A DNA stretch of 64,000 nt from Pirellulaceae bacterium. Lineage in GTDB: Bacteria; Planctomycetota; Planctomycetia; Pirellulales; Pirellulaceae. Location of the stretch: positions 80,435-144,434 of the forward strand of contig JAHDXO010000023.1 of NCBI GenBank assembly GCA_023382975.1, read 5' to 3'. Under the pieces are notes generated by a model. That model saw nothing but the letters and a program-made list of their open reading frames with translations, searched no databases and had not been told where the DNA came from. The position numbers and the translations under genes are program-made. Of this stretch, positions 44,481 to 54,800 are shown one piece after another. How positions within the stretch are numbered: the stretch's first letter is position 1; every line of letters starts with the position of its first letter.

Positions 44481-47400
44481 ATGATCGATTTTCGCAAACC
44501 GCCATTGTTGCTCTCCGTTTCCGTGTCGCTGCTGCTGTGCAGCCGTATGTTCACGGCAGCGGCGGCCGACGATTTCCCGCCTGTGGTGAATTCCCAAGAC
44601 CCTGCCGATCGGCCGCCAAGTTCGCAGGAAGCGGCCGCGGCGATCACCGTGCCCGAGGGTTTCCGCGTCACCTTGTTTGCCGGCGAACCCGACGTCGCTC
44701 AGCCGATCGCCTTCGATTTGGACGATCGCGGACGGTTGTGGGTCGTCGAGTGCTACACCTATGACAGCCGCAACTTCAGCCAGCAGTTCCGGGATCGAGT
44801 TTTGATCTTCGACGATACCGACAACGATGGTCGCTTCGACGTCCGCCGCGTCTTCTGGGACCGGGACCGCTGCGTCACGGGGATCGCCATCGGATTCGGC
44901 GGCGTTTGGTTGCTCGCCGATCGCCGGCTGATCGTGATCCCGGACGAGAACCGGGACGACGTTCCGGACGGCGAGCCGCGAATCATGCTCGACGGTTTCG
45001 ACAACGGTCCTGTGGGACACAACGTCGTCAACGGATTGTTGTGGGGGCCGGACGGCTGGCTGTACGGTCGGCACGGCATCCAGGCCACTTCGCTGGTCGG
45101 ACCGCCGGGAGCGGCGGATTACGATCGCCAGCGGCTGAATTGTTCGATCTGGCGTTATCATCCCGTTCGGCACGAATTCGAAGTCGTCACGCACGGCACG
45201 ACCAATCCCTGGGGACTGGACTACAACGATTTCGGCGAGTTCTTTTTCACGAACAACGTCATCGGCCACCTGTGGCACGTCGTGCCCGGCGCCCATTATC
45301 GGCGGATGTACGGAGACGACTTCCGACAACACCTGTACCACTTGATCGATCAGTGCGCCGACCACTACCACTGGGACACGGGGCAGAACTGGGCCGCCTC
45401 GCGCGACGGCGTTGGCAAACATGGCGAACTGGGAGGCGGACACGCGCACTGCGGCGGAATGATCTATCTGGGCGACAACTGGCCCGAGCGTTACCGCAAC
45501 GCCATGTTCACCTGCAACGTCCACGGGCGGCGCGTCAACCAGGATCGGCTCGAACGACACGGCTCGGGGTACGCCGGGCGACATGAGCCCGATTTCCTGT
45601 TCGCCAATCAGCCTTGGTTCCGCGGGGTCGAACTGAAATACGGGCCCGACGGCGGGGTTTATCTCGCCGACTGGACGGACTTGGGCGAATGCCACGATCA
45701 CGACGGAGTCCACCGCACCAGCGGACGGATCTACAAGGTCGTGCACGGCGACTCGCCTCCGAAACAAGCGGTGGATGTGGCATCGGCGACCAACGATCAG
45801 TTAGTAGATTGGCAATCGCACCGCAACGATTGGTTCGTCCGCCGCGCGCGGCGCGTGCTGCAAGAGCGAGCCGCCGCGGGTCAAGATCTGTCGGCCATCC
45901 ATGCCCGCTTGCTCGATCTGTTCGGCCAGCATCCCGATGCGACGCGACGCCTGCGTGCCATGTGGGCGCTGTACTCGACGGACGGCGTGGATGACGACTG
46001 GTTGCTCGAACGATTGGAGGACGAGCACGAGGCCGTGCGCGCCTGGGCCGTGCGTCTGCTGACCGACCGGGATCCTCCTTCGCCGGCGGTGAGCGAACGT
46101 TTGGCGCAACGGGCCGCCGTGGAAGCTTCGGGGCTGGTGCGACTGCACCTGGCATCCGCCTTGAGGCGTCTGCCGCTGCCAGCGCGCTGGCCGTTGGCCT
46201 CCGCGCTGGGATCGCACGGCGAGGACGCTTACGATACCCCCCTGCGCATGATGATTTGGTACGGGATCGAGCCAGCGGTCGTCGATCGACCCGCGTCGGC
46301 GTTGCAGTTGGCCGAGCATACCCGGATTCCGGTGCTCCGCTTGTTCATCGCCCGGCGTTTGACCACCGAATTGGATCGTACACCCCAACCCGTGGACCGT
46401 CTGCTGCAATTGGCGGCGGCATCCGACTCGCTGGACTTTCAGCGTGACATCCTGGAGGGCATGAGCGAAGCGCTGCGCGGATGGCGTCAGGCGACACCGC
46501 CCGCTTCCTGGACGGCAGCCCAAGGTGCGCTACAACGCCGGGGCGACGACCGTTTGACCGCTCTGATCCGGGAATTGGCATTGGTGTTTGGGGACGGGCG
46601 TGCGATGGACGAGTTGAGGTCGTTGGCCGGCGACGCATCGAAGCCGCCAGAACTGCGCCGGCGGGCGTTGGAATCGTTGATCGAGAACCGGCCCGCCGAT
46701 CTGGCGCCGCTGTTGATCCGACTCGCCCGCGACCGGGCCGTCGATTCCGCCGCGATCCGTGGCTTGGCCGCATACAACGACCCGGAGACTCCGCAAGTCG
46801 TCCTGCAGCAAATGGAGCGTCTGGACGCCGATGGCCGCCGCGAGTGCATAAACACCTTGTGCGCCAGGCCGACGTTCGCCGTCGCGTTGCTGGAAGCCGT
46901 TGGTCGAGGCCAGGTGGCACGATCCGAAATCTCCGCCTATCACGCAAGGCAGTTGGCCAGTCTGAACGATTCGCAGGTCGATCGACTGCTGTTGGAACAC
47001 TGGGGCGCGATCCGGGAGACTTCGGCGGAGAAAGCCGAATTGGTCCACCAGTTCAAAGAACGTCTGACCGACCGCTATCTGTCCGCCGCCGACATGTCGA
47101 ACGGACGGCTGGTATTCAAAACGGTCTGCGCCAACTGCCACCGTTTGTATGGGCAAGGGGAGCAGATCGGACCGGATCTGACTGGTTCAAACCGCGACAA
47201 TCTGGACTATTTGTTCAACAAACTGGTCGATCCCAGCGCCTCGGTGCCGCAGGATTATCGCATTTCGACCATTTTCCTGGCCGATGGCCGGGTGCTCGCG
47301 GGAATCGTCGGCGCCGCCACCGACCGCACCATTCAAATCCAGATGCAGGACCAACGGTTGACCATCCACCGCGACGACATCGAAGAAATCGTTCCGTCGA

Positions 47401-47510
47401 CTCTGTCGCTGATGCCGGAAGGTCTGCTGAAACCGCTCGACGACGTTCAGATCCGCGACTTGATCGCTTACCTGCGAGGCCAGAATCAGGTGCCTTTGCC
47501 CACGGATTGA
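44481..47510 (+). CDS. PVC-type membrane-bound dehydrogenase/HEAT/cytochrome c fusion
   Basis: The 1009-residue exported protein is of a type nearly restricted to Planctomycetes and Verrucomicrobia. A signal peptide (PLLLSVSVSLLLCSRMFTAAAA) is followed by the PVC dehydrogenase propeller, about residues 50-430 (VPEGFRVTLFAGEPDVAQPI, GHNVVNGLLWGPDGWLYGRHG, FRGVELKYGPDGGVYLADW). A HEAT-like helical region comes next (about 440-860), then a heme-binding domain with CANCH at 883-887 (LVFKTVCANCHRLYGQGEQIGPDLTG). It is thought to oxidise sugars or similar compounds and pass electrons to its own heme; the substrate is unknown. ATG at 44481 directly precedes the signal peptide; a frame extension to 44343 is rejected. 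Confidence 0.92.
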   Translation: MIDFRKPPLLLSVSVSLLLCSRMFTAAAADDFPPVVNSQDPADRPPSSQEAAAAITVPEGFRVTLFAGEPDVAQPIAFDLDDRGRLWVVECYTYDSRNFSQQFRDRVLIFDDTDNDGRFDVRRVFWDRDRCVTGIAIGFGGVWLLADRRLIVIPDENRDDVPDGEPRIMLDGFDNGPVGHNVVNGLLWGPDGWLYGRHGIQATSLVGPPGAADYDRQRLNCSIWRYHPVRHEFEVVTHGTTNPWGLDYNDFGEFFFTNNVIGHLWHVVPGAHYRRMYGDDFRQHLYHLIDQCADHYHWDTGQNWAASRDGVGKHGELGGGHAHCGGMIYLGDNWPERYRNAMFTCNVHGRRVNQDRLERHGSGYAGRHEPDFLFANQPWFRGVELKYGPDGGVYLADWTDLGECHDHDGVHRTSGRIYKVVHGDSPPKQAVDVASATNDQLVDWQSHRNDWFVRRARRVLQERAAAGQDLSAIHARLLDLFGQHPDATRRLRAMWALYSTDGVDDDWLLERLEDEHEAVRAWAVRLLTDRDPPSPAVSERLAQRAAVEASGLVRLHLASALRRLPLPARWPLASALGSHGEDAYDTPLRMMIWYGIEPAVVDRPASALQLAEHTRIPVLRLFIARRLTTELDRTPQPVDRLLQLAAASDSLDFQRDILEGMSEALRGWRQATPPASWTAAQGALQRRGDDRLTALIRELALVFGDGRAMDELRSLAGDASKPPELRRRALESLIENRPADLAPLLIRLARDRAVDSAAIRGLAAYNDPETPQVVLQQMERLDADGRRECINTLCARPTFAVALLEAVGRGQVARSEISAYHARQLASLNDSQVDRLLLEHWGAIRETSAEKAELVHQFKERLTDRYLSAADMSNGRLVFKTVCANCHRLYGQGEQIGPDLTGSNRDNLDYLFNKLVDPSASVPQDYRISTIFLADGRVLAGIVGAATDRTIQIQMQDQRLTIHRDDIEEIVPSTLSLMPEGLLKPLDDVQIRDLIAYLRGQNQVPLPTD

Positions 47511-47666
47511 AATCTTCATGTCGCGTGTTCCGCTGGCAGGTTTCGTTCGGTTTTCACCCAATTGGCTTGGTGTGGTTGCTTGACAATTGCCGTTCTTTGC
47601 GTGAAGATTGCTCGATTCTTCGACGCATGTGTACGGCGTCCCGTTCGATAGTCAGTCGGGGCCACG

Positions 47667-50600
47667 ATGGAAACCACGCTGAATCTGGATCTGGCGCAGG
47701 TCGCCCGCGATGTCAACCTGCCGGTCGAAAAAGTACAAACCACCGTTGAACTGCTGGACGATGGAAACACCGTCCCCTTCATTACCCGTTACCGCAAGGA
47801 CCGGACAGGCGGGTTGGATGAAGAGCAGATTCGACTGGTCCACGAGTCAGTGGAGAAGTGGCGAGCACTGGCCGATCGCAAGCAGCGGATTCTGAAATCC
47901 TTGCAGGCGCAGGGCAAATTGACGGACGAGTTGACGGCGCTGATCGAGGCTGCCGATTCGCTCCGTCGTTTGGAAGACATCTACCTGCCGTTCAAGCCCA
48001 AGAAGCAGACGCTCGCCAATCTGGCTCGAAGCCGCGGCTTGGAACCCCTGGCGTTGGAGATTCTAAACGCCGCTCCCGAAGCCGCCGATCTGCAAGCTCG
48101 GGCCGCCCAGTTTGTCAACGAAGAGACCGGCCTCAAGAGCGTCGAAGAAGTGCTGCAAGGCACCGGGCATCTGATCGCCGAACTGTATAGCGAGAATCTC
48201 GAACTGCGCGACGAACTGCGGAAGATCCTCCGCAATACGGGGAAGCTGGTGAGCACGCGGATCGAAGAATCCGCGGAAACCGGAGACGAGAACGACGAAA
48301 GCGATGAGGACGGTCTGTCGTCCGCAACCGACGTCTTGCCGGAAGGAAGCGAGCAACCGGAAGAAGTCCACGACCAAGACGAAGAGCACGAGGAAGCCGA
48401 GGAGCACGAGGAAGCCGAGGAGCACGACGAAATCGACGAGGCGGAAGAGCAGGAGGAACTCGACGAGGCCGACGCGGAAGAGGAGGAAGAAGAGGAAGAG
48501 GACGGAGAGGAAGAAGAGCACGACGCGTTCGAAACGGCGGAACGACTGGAATCCGCGGAAGCTCAGAAAGCCGAGTCGCCGGACCAACCGGAAGCAGTCG
48601 AGGAAAACGGCGGGCCGAGCAACGAAGTCGAATCGACCAACTTGTCCGACGATTCCACCGCCACAGCCGCCCCATCGCCCGCCGAGGCTGAGCAACCAGC
48701 CGCCGACGAACCGACGAACGCTGGACATGCCGCGAGCGAGCCAGCCACGGCCGACGGGGTGACCGCCGAAGCTGCTGCAACCGAACCGACATCCCCGACG
48801 GATGTGGCGGGCGAAACGAGCGGCGAAACCACGGCCGGCGACAATTCCGCAAGCGAACCGGCTGCGAAGGAGTCCAGCAAACGTGCTCGCCGCCGCGAGA
48901 AGAAATTGGCGGCGAAGCTGTCGATCAAACAGTTGGCGTCGAAAACCCGCAAAGAATCGAAGAAACGCAAACGCGAACAGAAGATCGAATCGTTCAAGGA
49001 CTATTTCAACTATCAAGAACCGCTCAGCAAGATCCCGCCGCACCGTTTGCTGGCGATCAATCGGGGCGACCGTTCCAAAATCCTGCGGGTCAAAATCGAG
49101 GTCGAGGCGGAGACGCTGTTGGCCAGAGCGGAACACGTTGCGATTCCGGCGGGACACCCCCATGCCGAATACCTGCGCGGCCGACTCCGCGACGCTCTTA
49201 ACCGGCTGATCGTCCCGAGCCTGGAACGGGAAGTGCGCCGCGAATTGACCGAGTACGCCGAACAGCATGCGGTGCAGGTGTTTGCCAGAAATCTGCGCAA
49301 GTTGCTGCTGCAGCCACCGGTCCACAACCGGCGAGTGCTCGCCGTCGACCCCGGGTTCCGCAGCGGCTGTAAACTGGCGGCGTTGGACGAGTTCGGCAAC
49401 GTGCTGGGTCACACCGTCATCCACGTGATTGGCAAGGACGAGGTCGTGCGGCGCGGCCGCCAGCAGATGGTCGAGATGATCCTGATGTACCACATTCCGG
49501 TCATCGCGATCGGCAACGGCACCGCGTGCCGCGAGACCGAGAAATTGGTCGCGGACATCATCGCCAACGAATTGAAGCATCGGGAAGCGCACTACATCAT
49601 CGTCAACGAGGCGGGGGCCAGCGTCTACTCGACCAGTTCCGTGGGACGCGAAGAACTGCCCCGCTTCGATCCCGTCCTGCGCAGCGCCGTGTCGATCGGC
49701 CGCCGTCTGCAGGATCCGTTGTCGGAACTGGTCAAGATCAATCCGGCCAATATCGGCGTCGGGCTCTATCAACACGACGTCAAAGCGAAACACCTGCAGG
49801 ATTCGCTGGACGCGGTGGTGGAATCGTGCGTCAACTTTGTCGGCGTGGATGTCAACACGGCCAGCCCCGCGTTGTTGCGTTACGTCTCGGGATTGAACCA
49901 GTTGACCGCGCGGCGACTGTACGAGTATCGCCAAAAGCACGGCCCGTTCCGCAGTCGCGACCAATTCAAACAAGTGCCAGGCTTCGGCGAGGCGACCTTC
50001 GTTCAATCCGCGGGATTCCTGAAGATCCTGGGTGGCGACAATCCCCTGGACGCCACTTGGATCCACCCGGAAAGTTACGACACGGCCGAGCAGGTGATCG
50101 ACAAGCTGGGCGGAACCGTGGCGGAACTGGCGGCGCGGATCCCGGCGAAGAAGACCGCCGTCTCCGCAGCCCGCAGTGCGATGGCCCAGTTCGCACGCGG
50201 CGTGCTGGCCGAAAGCCATCACGAACGAGACTCCCACAGCGGAACCGAGACCGCCGATTCGCTGGAATCGGCAGGCCGATCCGCCCAGGAGCATCGCGCC
50301 GATCCGCAGCCTGCGATTGATTCCCAACCTGTGGACGATTCGCAGCCTGCGGCCGATTCGCCATCGGTCGCCGTCGAACAACCTGCCGCCGATGCGTCGC
50401 CCGCGGCGGCCGCGATCCCGGATTCGCCCCCGGACGACGCGCCCGCGGCGCCGGCGGACACGACCGCCGAGAACCAGCCGCACGCAGAAGCCACCCCAGC
50501 GGCCGAACCGGCGAATCCCTCGTCGGCGTCCGCACCGGCCTTGCCCGAACGCGCGGCGCGCGCCGATGCCGCTCGCATGGCTGCGGAACTGGGAATCGGC

Positions 50601-51275
50601 GAGTTGATGCTCCGCGATATGCTGAACTCGCTCAGCCGGCCCGGCCGCGACCCGCGCGAGGACTTGCCGCAACCGCTCTTCCGCCGCGAAATCATGAAGT
50701 TGGAGGATCTCGAGCCGGGAATGGAATTGAGTGGGTCGGTGCTGAACGTGGTCGATTTCGGGGCGTTCGTCGATATCGGTTTGCCCGATAGCGGTCTGGT
50801 CCATATCAGCCGCCTGGCGGATCGTTTCGTCCGCGATCCTCACGAAGTGGTCAGCGTTGGGGACATCCTGAACGTCTGGGTGGTCGACGTCGACAAGCAG
50901 CGTCGCCGCGTGTCGCTCACCGCCGTCCGGCCGGGCACGGAGAAACCGACCGAGCAGCGTCGGGACCGCAACAAACCGAGCGAGCGGCGCGAATCCCAAG
51001 GCCAACCGTCCCAATCCCCGCCGGGCGACCGCAAGGACTCTCGCCGCAGAGATGGTCGGCGTGACGGGCGGCGTCCGCCCGCGGGCAGAGATCAGCGGTC
51101 GGGCGGGCGGGAGCAGGTCCAACAACGTCCCGCGCCCAAGCCCAAGCCGGTTCGGCCCATCACGCCGGAGATGGTCGACGGCAAGGAGCCGATGCGGTCC
51201 TTTTCCGACCTGATGCAGTTCTTCGAGAAGAAGACGGGTCCCGAAGACGAAGACAAGAAGAAAAAGAAGAAGTAG
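47667..51275 (+). CDS. tex: Tex-family RNA-binding protein with large low-complexity insertions
   Basis: The 1202-residue protein is far longer than typical Tex (about 720-800). The normal Tex parts are all there: N-terminal domain (LDDGNTVPFITRYRKDRTGG, RRLEDIYLPFKPKKQT), the YqgF/RNase H-like domain (VLAVDPGFRSGCKLAALDEFG), the helix-hairpin-helix region (GVDVNTASPALLRYVSGLN) and an S1 domain near residues 1015-1085 (GSVLNVVDFGAFVDIGL, GLVHISRLADRFV). Two insertions make up the excess: residues about 196-440, with an Asp/Glu run then Ala/Pro/Thr-rich then Lys/Arg-rich stretches, and about 855-960, Pro/Ala/Asp-rich. A basic tail (about 1090-1202) ends in a Lys run. Tex acts in transcription/RNA metabolism in the cytoplasm. 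Confidence 0.92.
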   Translation: METTLNLDLAQVARDVNLPVEKVQTTVELLDDGNTVPFITRYRKDRTGGLDEEQIRLVHESVEKWRALADRKQRILKSLQAQGKLTDELTALIEAADSLRRLEDIYLPFKPKKQTLANLARSRGLEPLALEILNAAPEAADLQARAAQFVNEETGLKSVEEVLQGTGHLIAELYSENLELRDELRKILRNTGKLVSTRIEESAETGDENDESDEDGLSSATDVLPEGSEQPEEVHDQDEEHEEAEEHEEAEEHDEIDEAEEQEELDEADAEEEEEEEEDGEEEEHDAFETAERLESAEAQKAESPDQPEAVEENGGPSNEVESTNLSDDSTATAAPSPAEAEQPAADEPTNAGHAASEPATADGVTAEAAATEPTSPTDVAGETSGETTAGDNSASEPAAKESSKRARRREKKLAAKLSIKQLASKTRKESKKRKREQKIESFKDYFNYQEPLSKIPPHRLLAINRGDRSKILRVKIEVEAETLLARAEHVAIPAGHPHAEYLRGRLRDALNRLIVPSLEREVRRELTEYAEQHAVQVFARNLRKLLLQPPVHNRRVLAVDPGFRSGCKLAALDEFGNVLGHTVIHVIGKDEVVRRGRQQMVEMILMYHIPVIAIGNGTACRETEKLVADIIANELKHREAHYIIVNEAGASVYSTSSVGREELPRFDPVLRSAVSIGRRLQDPLSELVKINPANIGVGLYQHDVKAKHLQDSLDAVVESCVNFVGVDVNTASPALLRYVSGLNQLTARRLYEYRQKHGPFRSRDQFKQVPGFGEATFVQSAGFLKILGGDNPLDATWIHPESYDTAEQVIDKLGGTVAELAARIPAKKTAVSAARSAMAQFARGVLAESHHERDSHSGTETADSLESAGRSAQEHRADPQPAIDSQPVDDSQPAADSPSVAVEQPAADASPAAAAIPDSPPDDAPAAPADTTAENQPHAEATPAAEPANPSSASAPALPERAARADAARMAAELGIGELMLRDMLNSLSRPGRDPREDLPQPLFRREIMKLEDLEPGMELSGSVLNVVDFGAFVDIGLPDSGLVHISRLADRFVRDPHEVVSVGDILNVWVVDVDKQRRRVSLTAVRPGTEKPTEQRRDRNKPSERRESQGQPSQSPPGDRKDSRRRDGRRDGRRPPAGRDQRSGGREQVQQRPAPKPKPVRPITPEMVDGKEPMRSFSDLMQFFEKKTGPEDEDKKKKKK
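48358..48540 (+). repeat. Acidic low-complexity tract in tex
   Basis: Near-continuous GAG/GAA/GAC codons with repeated EEHEEAEEHDE units encode a roughly 60-residue stretch almost entirely of Glu, Asp, His and Ala. It is imperfectly repetitive at DNA level and may vary in length between strains. Confidence 0.7.
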
Positions 51276-51299
51276 GAACCGCACCGTCGAGTAGCAATC

Positions 51300-51791
51300 A
51301 TGGATTTCGACCAGCGGCTTCAGAAAGCCATCGAGCGGGGACACCGTCGCGGCGAAAGCGAGGCGCAGGCTCAAGCGGCCCGCGGCATGAGCGAGGAAGA
51401 ATTGCGCCGTCTGCATTCGCAGTACCGGTTGCAAATGTCCGAACACATCGAAAGCTGCGTCCGCCGGTTGCTACACCACTTTCCCGGCTTCGAGTACGAG
51501 ACGATTTACGGCGAGCGAGGCTGGGGGGCCGCCTGCAAACGCGACGACGTGCGGATTCAGAGTCCCGGCCGCCGAAACAACCTGTACAGCCGGCTGGAGC
51601 TGACCGTGCGCCCCTATTCCTCGTTGCACGTCTTGGAATTGAACGCCAAGGGAACCGTCCACAACCGCGAGTTGCTCACGCGCCAGCACTACGAGCGCCT
51701 GGTCGATGTCGACCCGGCCTCCTTCCTCGAGCTGATCGACGCCTGGGTTCTCGAATTTGCCGAACTCTACGCCACCCGGGTCGGGCTCTAA
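51300..51791 (+). CDS. Hypothetical soluble protein (163 aa)
   Basis: The 163-residue protein starts 24 bases after the tex stop, so co-transcription is likely. The N-terminus is charged and helical (MDFDQRLQKAIERGHRRGES), followed by SEEELRRLHSQYRLQMSEHI. A beta-like part follows with ERGWGAACKRDD, LYSRLELTVRPYSSLHVLELNAKGTVHN and a helical end (FLELIDAWVLEFAELYATRVGL). I do not recognise a domain. The well-formed composition and the spacing to tex indicate a real gene. It may be a conserved lineage-specific protein working with Tex, but that is inference from position. Confidence 0.75.
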   Translation: MDFDQRLQKAIERGHRRGESEAQAQAARGMSEEELRRLHSQYRLQMSEHIESCVRRLLHHFPGFEYETIYGERGWGAACKRDDVRIQSPGRRNNLYSRLELTVRPYSSLHVLELNAKGTVHNRELLTRQHYERLVDVDPASFLELIDAWVLEFAELYATRVGL

Positions 51792-51792
51792 C

Positions 51793-51820
51793 GATTCCCT
51801 CAACGGCCTCTGAGCGAATC
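51793..51820. terminator. Hairpin between convergent genes
   Basis: GATTCCCTCA and TGAGCGAATC form a ten-base stem with one mismatch around an eight-base loop, starting just after the stop at 51791. It has no T-tract but is well placed to end transcription of the tex pair, facing the RND gene that ends at 51864. Confidence 0.4.
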
Positions 51821-51863
51821 GGCTGTCCCGATGCAGTCGATCATACGGCAGGCGAAATGAACC

Positions 51864-54800
51864 TCAGCGGCGGTGCGCGCGGTCTTTGCGAACGGTTCTA
51901 TCTTCGAACTGGTCCGCGGCGTCGATATGCGGAACGCCGAAACTCGAAGCGCTGTCGGCGTTCGTCGAGGAATCGGGAAGCGCATCGGCAACGCCCGGCT
52001 TGTCCGCCGCCGGCTTCGGGCAGAAGGCTCGGCCCAATGGCCCGGCCAGCAGCGCCGGCAGGAAGATCAGGTCGCCGATCAGTGCGGCGACCAGAAGCGC
52101 CAGCATCATCGTGCCGAAGTACTGGGTTGGGGTGAACGTGCTGAAGGCGAACACGGCCAGCCCCAGACCGCCGATCAGCGTCGTCTGCGTCATCGCGGCG
52201 GCACACCGCCGATAGGCTTCGGTGATGGCTTTGTGACGAGGCAACCCGGCCGCCACGCCGTCGCGGAACCACGTCAAAAAGTGAATCGTATCGTCGACGG
52301 CCACGCCCATCGCCACGCTGGCGGTCATCATCGTTCCGATGTCGACCAGGACGTGAGCGTGTCCCATCGCGCCGAAGATCAGCACGATCGGAAATACGTT
52401 GGGAATCATCGAGATCAACCCGGCACGCACGTTCAGCAGGTTCCACCAGGACAGCGGTCCGGTGCGCAGCAGGGCCATCATGACCACGGCGATCATGACG
52501 AACGCCCAGCCGATGCTGTCGATCAGACTGGTCAGCAGCGTGCGCTGCGCCTTGTAGACGATCGGCACCACGCCCGTGTAAACGACGTGGACCGGACTGC
52601 CTTTGTCGACGGCCGCCAACATATTGGGCGAGGCCGGGTCGAAGCGGTGACCGCGGGCATCGACCAGCAACTGGGCGTGCTGGCGGATGAAGTCCAGGTT
52701 GTACTCCGGCCGGTCGGCGATCAGGATGACGCCGTCGAAATGTTCGGCCAGATATTGCTGCCATTTCTCGGAGGTGTAGAAATTCGGCTCGGCGTCCTTG
52801 GGCTTGGGATTCACCATCACTCTTGCCCCGGCGCAGACCATCAGGTCGCGCAGCGTATCGCCAAAAATCCGCGTTTGATCGATCGCGTGCCCGCCGGACT
52901 GGCCGCGTGCTGGCGGCGCGGGAGGCGAGGCATCCGCTTCCGGATAGCCCAACACGGCGATCCGCGCCCCATTCGCACCCCGGCCTTCGCGCTGCTGGTC
53001 CAGTCGCTTGAGGATGTCGCTGCGCATTTCATACGCGGTCAGCACGGGCTCGACCGCCCGCTTCAACTCGGACACGAACTGTCCGTAATCGACATCCATC
53101 AAAGCGCCTAGCCGCAGACTGATACGCCATAGTTCGCTGCCGGCATACGGTTTTTCCCGGTCGATCTTCAGGTAGTCCGACGCCAGGTATTCGCTGCGAT
53201 GTTCCTCTAGCTTGCGGTTCATCACCGAACGCACCGGATTGCGCACCGTCGCAAAGCCGGGCGAAGGCAGGTCGGGGGCGAATGTGGGCACCGACATGCC
53301 GCGGCCGACGACGCCTTGGCCTGCTTCGCCAAAAGTGGTCTCCAACACGTTCTGAATCCGCGCCGCGATTTCCATTCGTTCGAGGAAATTCAACTGGAAA
53401 CGCGCGTCGACCGCGGGCTCGCCAACCGATTCCGCCTCCGGCTCCGTTTGGCTGGACGCCTGCATCAGTTCGGGCTGGACGCGGACCACCAACTCCATCG
53501 GCACCAGTTTTCCCAGATGGTCTTCCAGCCACGCGTAGTCGCGAATGATCTTCGCGTCGCCGTCGAACAACTTGATCAGATGCACGCTGGTGTTCAGCTT
53601 GGGTAAGCCCAGCGCCCCGATCGCGAAGACCAACAAACATACCGCGGCCACCCAACCGTGTCGCCGAACGATGAACCCGCCGACCGCTTCCCAGGAATTC
53701 AGCATCTTTTCGTGGAATCCGCCACGCCCCGACCTGCCGTCCGACTTGGCGGAAGCACGGAACCTGGGCGGCCAGATCTGCAGCGCACTGGGCAGGAAGG
53801 TGAACAGCAGGATCAATGTCGCCATCACGCCGAGCGCCGAGTAGAACCCGAAATTGCGAATCGGCAGAATGTTGCTGGTATTCAGGGAGAGCAGCCCCAG
53901 GGCCGTGGTAAAGGCCGCCAGCGTGCAGGGCTTCCAGCCGTGAGCCAGCGCGCGCCCGGCCGCCCCTTCGACGCCGTGCTCTTCCACAGCGTCCCGGTAG
54001 TAGTTGACGATGTGGACCGCTCCGGACAGACCCAGCACGTAGACCAACGAAGGCATGGACATCACGATCGCGTCGACCGTGCCGCCCGCCCACCAGACGA
54101 TGCCCAGGCTGGTGATCGCACTCAGGCCGCCGACGAAGAAGATCATCATGGTGATCGTCAGACTGCGGAAACACAGCAGCGACAAACCGATTCCCACCAG
54201 GGCCGAATAGCCGACCAGACGCGCCAGCGTGATCGTGCCTTCCTCGTCGATCGCCACGTTGTCGACCGGCGGACCGCCCAGTTTCAAATCTTCCGGCGTG
54301 ATTCCGCATTCGGCGCTGGCCAATTGCAGCAACCGCCCCTGCGGACGCCCCAACAGCGGCCGGCCGATGACTCGCTTCAAATCGCGTTTGCCGGGTTCGC
54401 TGAGCGTCAGGATGATGCTTGTCTGATGCCCGTCGGGTCCGAACAGTGTGCCGGTCAATCGTTCGAGCGCTTTGGCTCGGGCTTCCTCGGCCGCGAACTC
54501 CTCCGCGACGCCGCGAGGCCACAACGGCCCACCCTCGACGGCCAACTCCTGCAGCATTTCCGGGCCCGTCGTGATCGACTTGAACAACCGCGCCATCAAC
54601 TTCTGCGGATCCGCGTGGAACTCGTTCGGCTGTTCCTCGGTCGCCGGACGCCCCAGCGTCGCCTGCAACTCGCCGTCGGCCGACCGCTGTCCCAACAGAT
54701 TGCGCCGGACGCTGCGGTTCAGCCAGCCGAGCAGGTTGTTGCGACCGCTCCACCGGTACAGCTCGCCATCCGGCGTCACGAAGTACCATTGGTCCTTGTC

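Noticed and set aside
48063..51446. 1127-codon open frame antisense to tex
   Set aside because: It mirrors the coding frame of tex over its whole length, and its product is low-complexity Arg/Gly/Phe-rich sequence with no domain. High GC produces such shadows.
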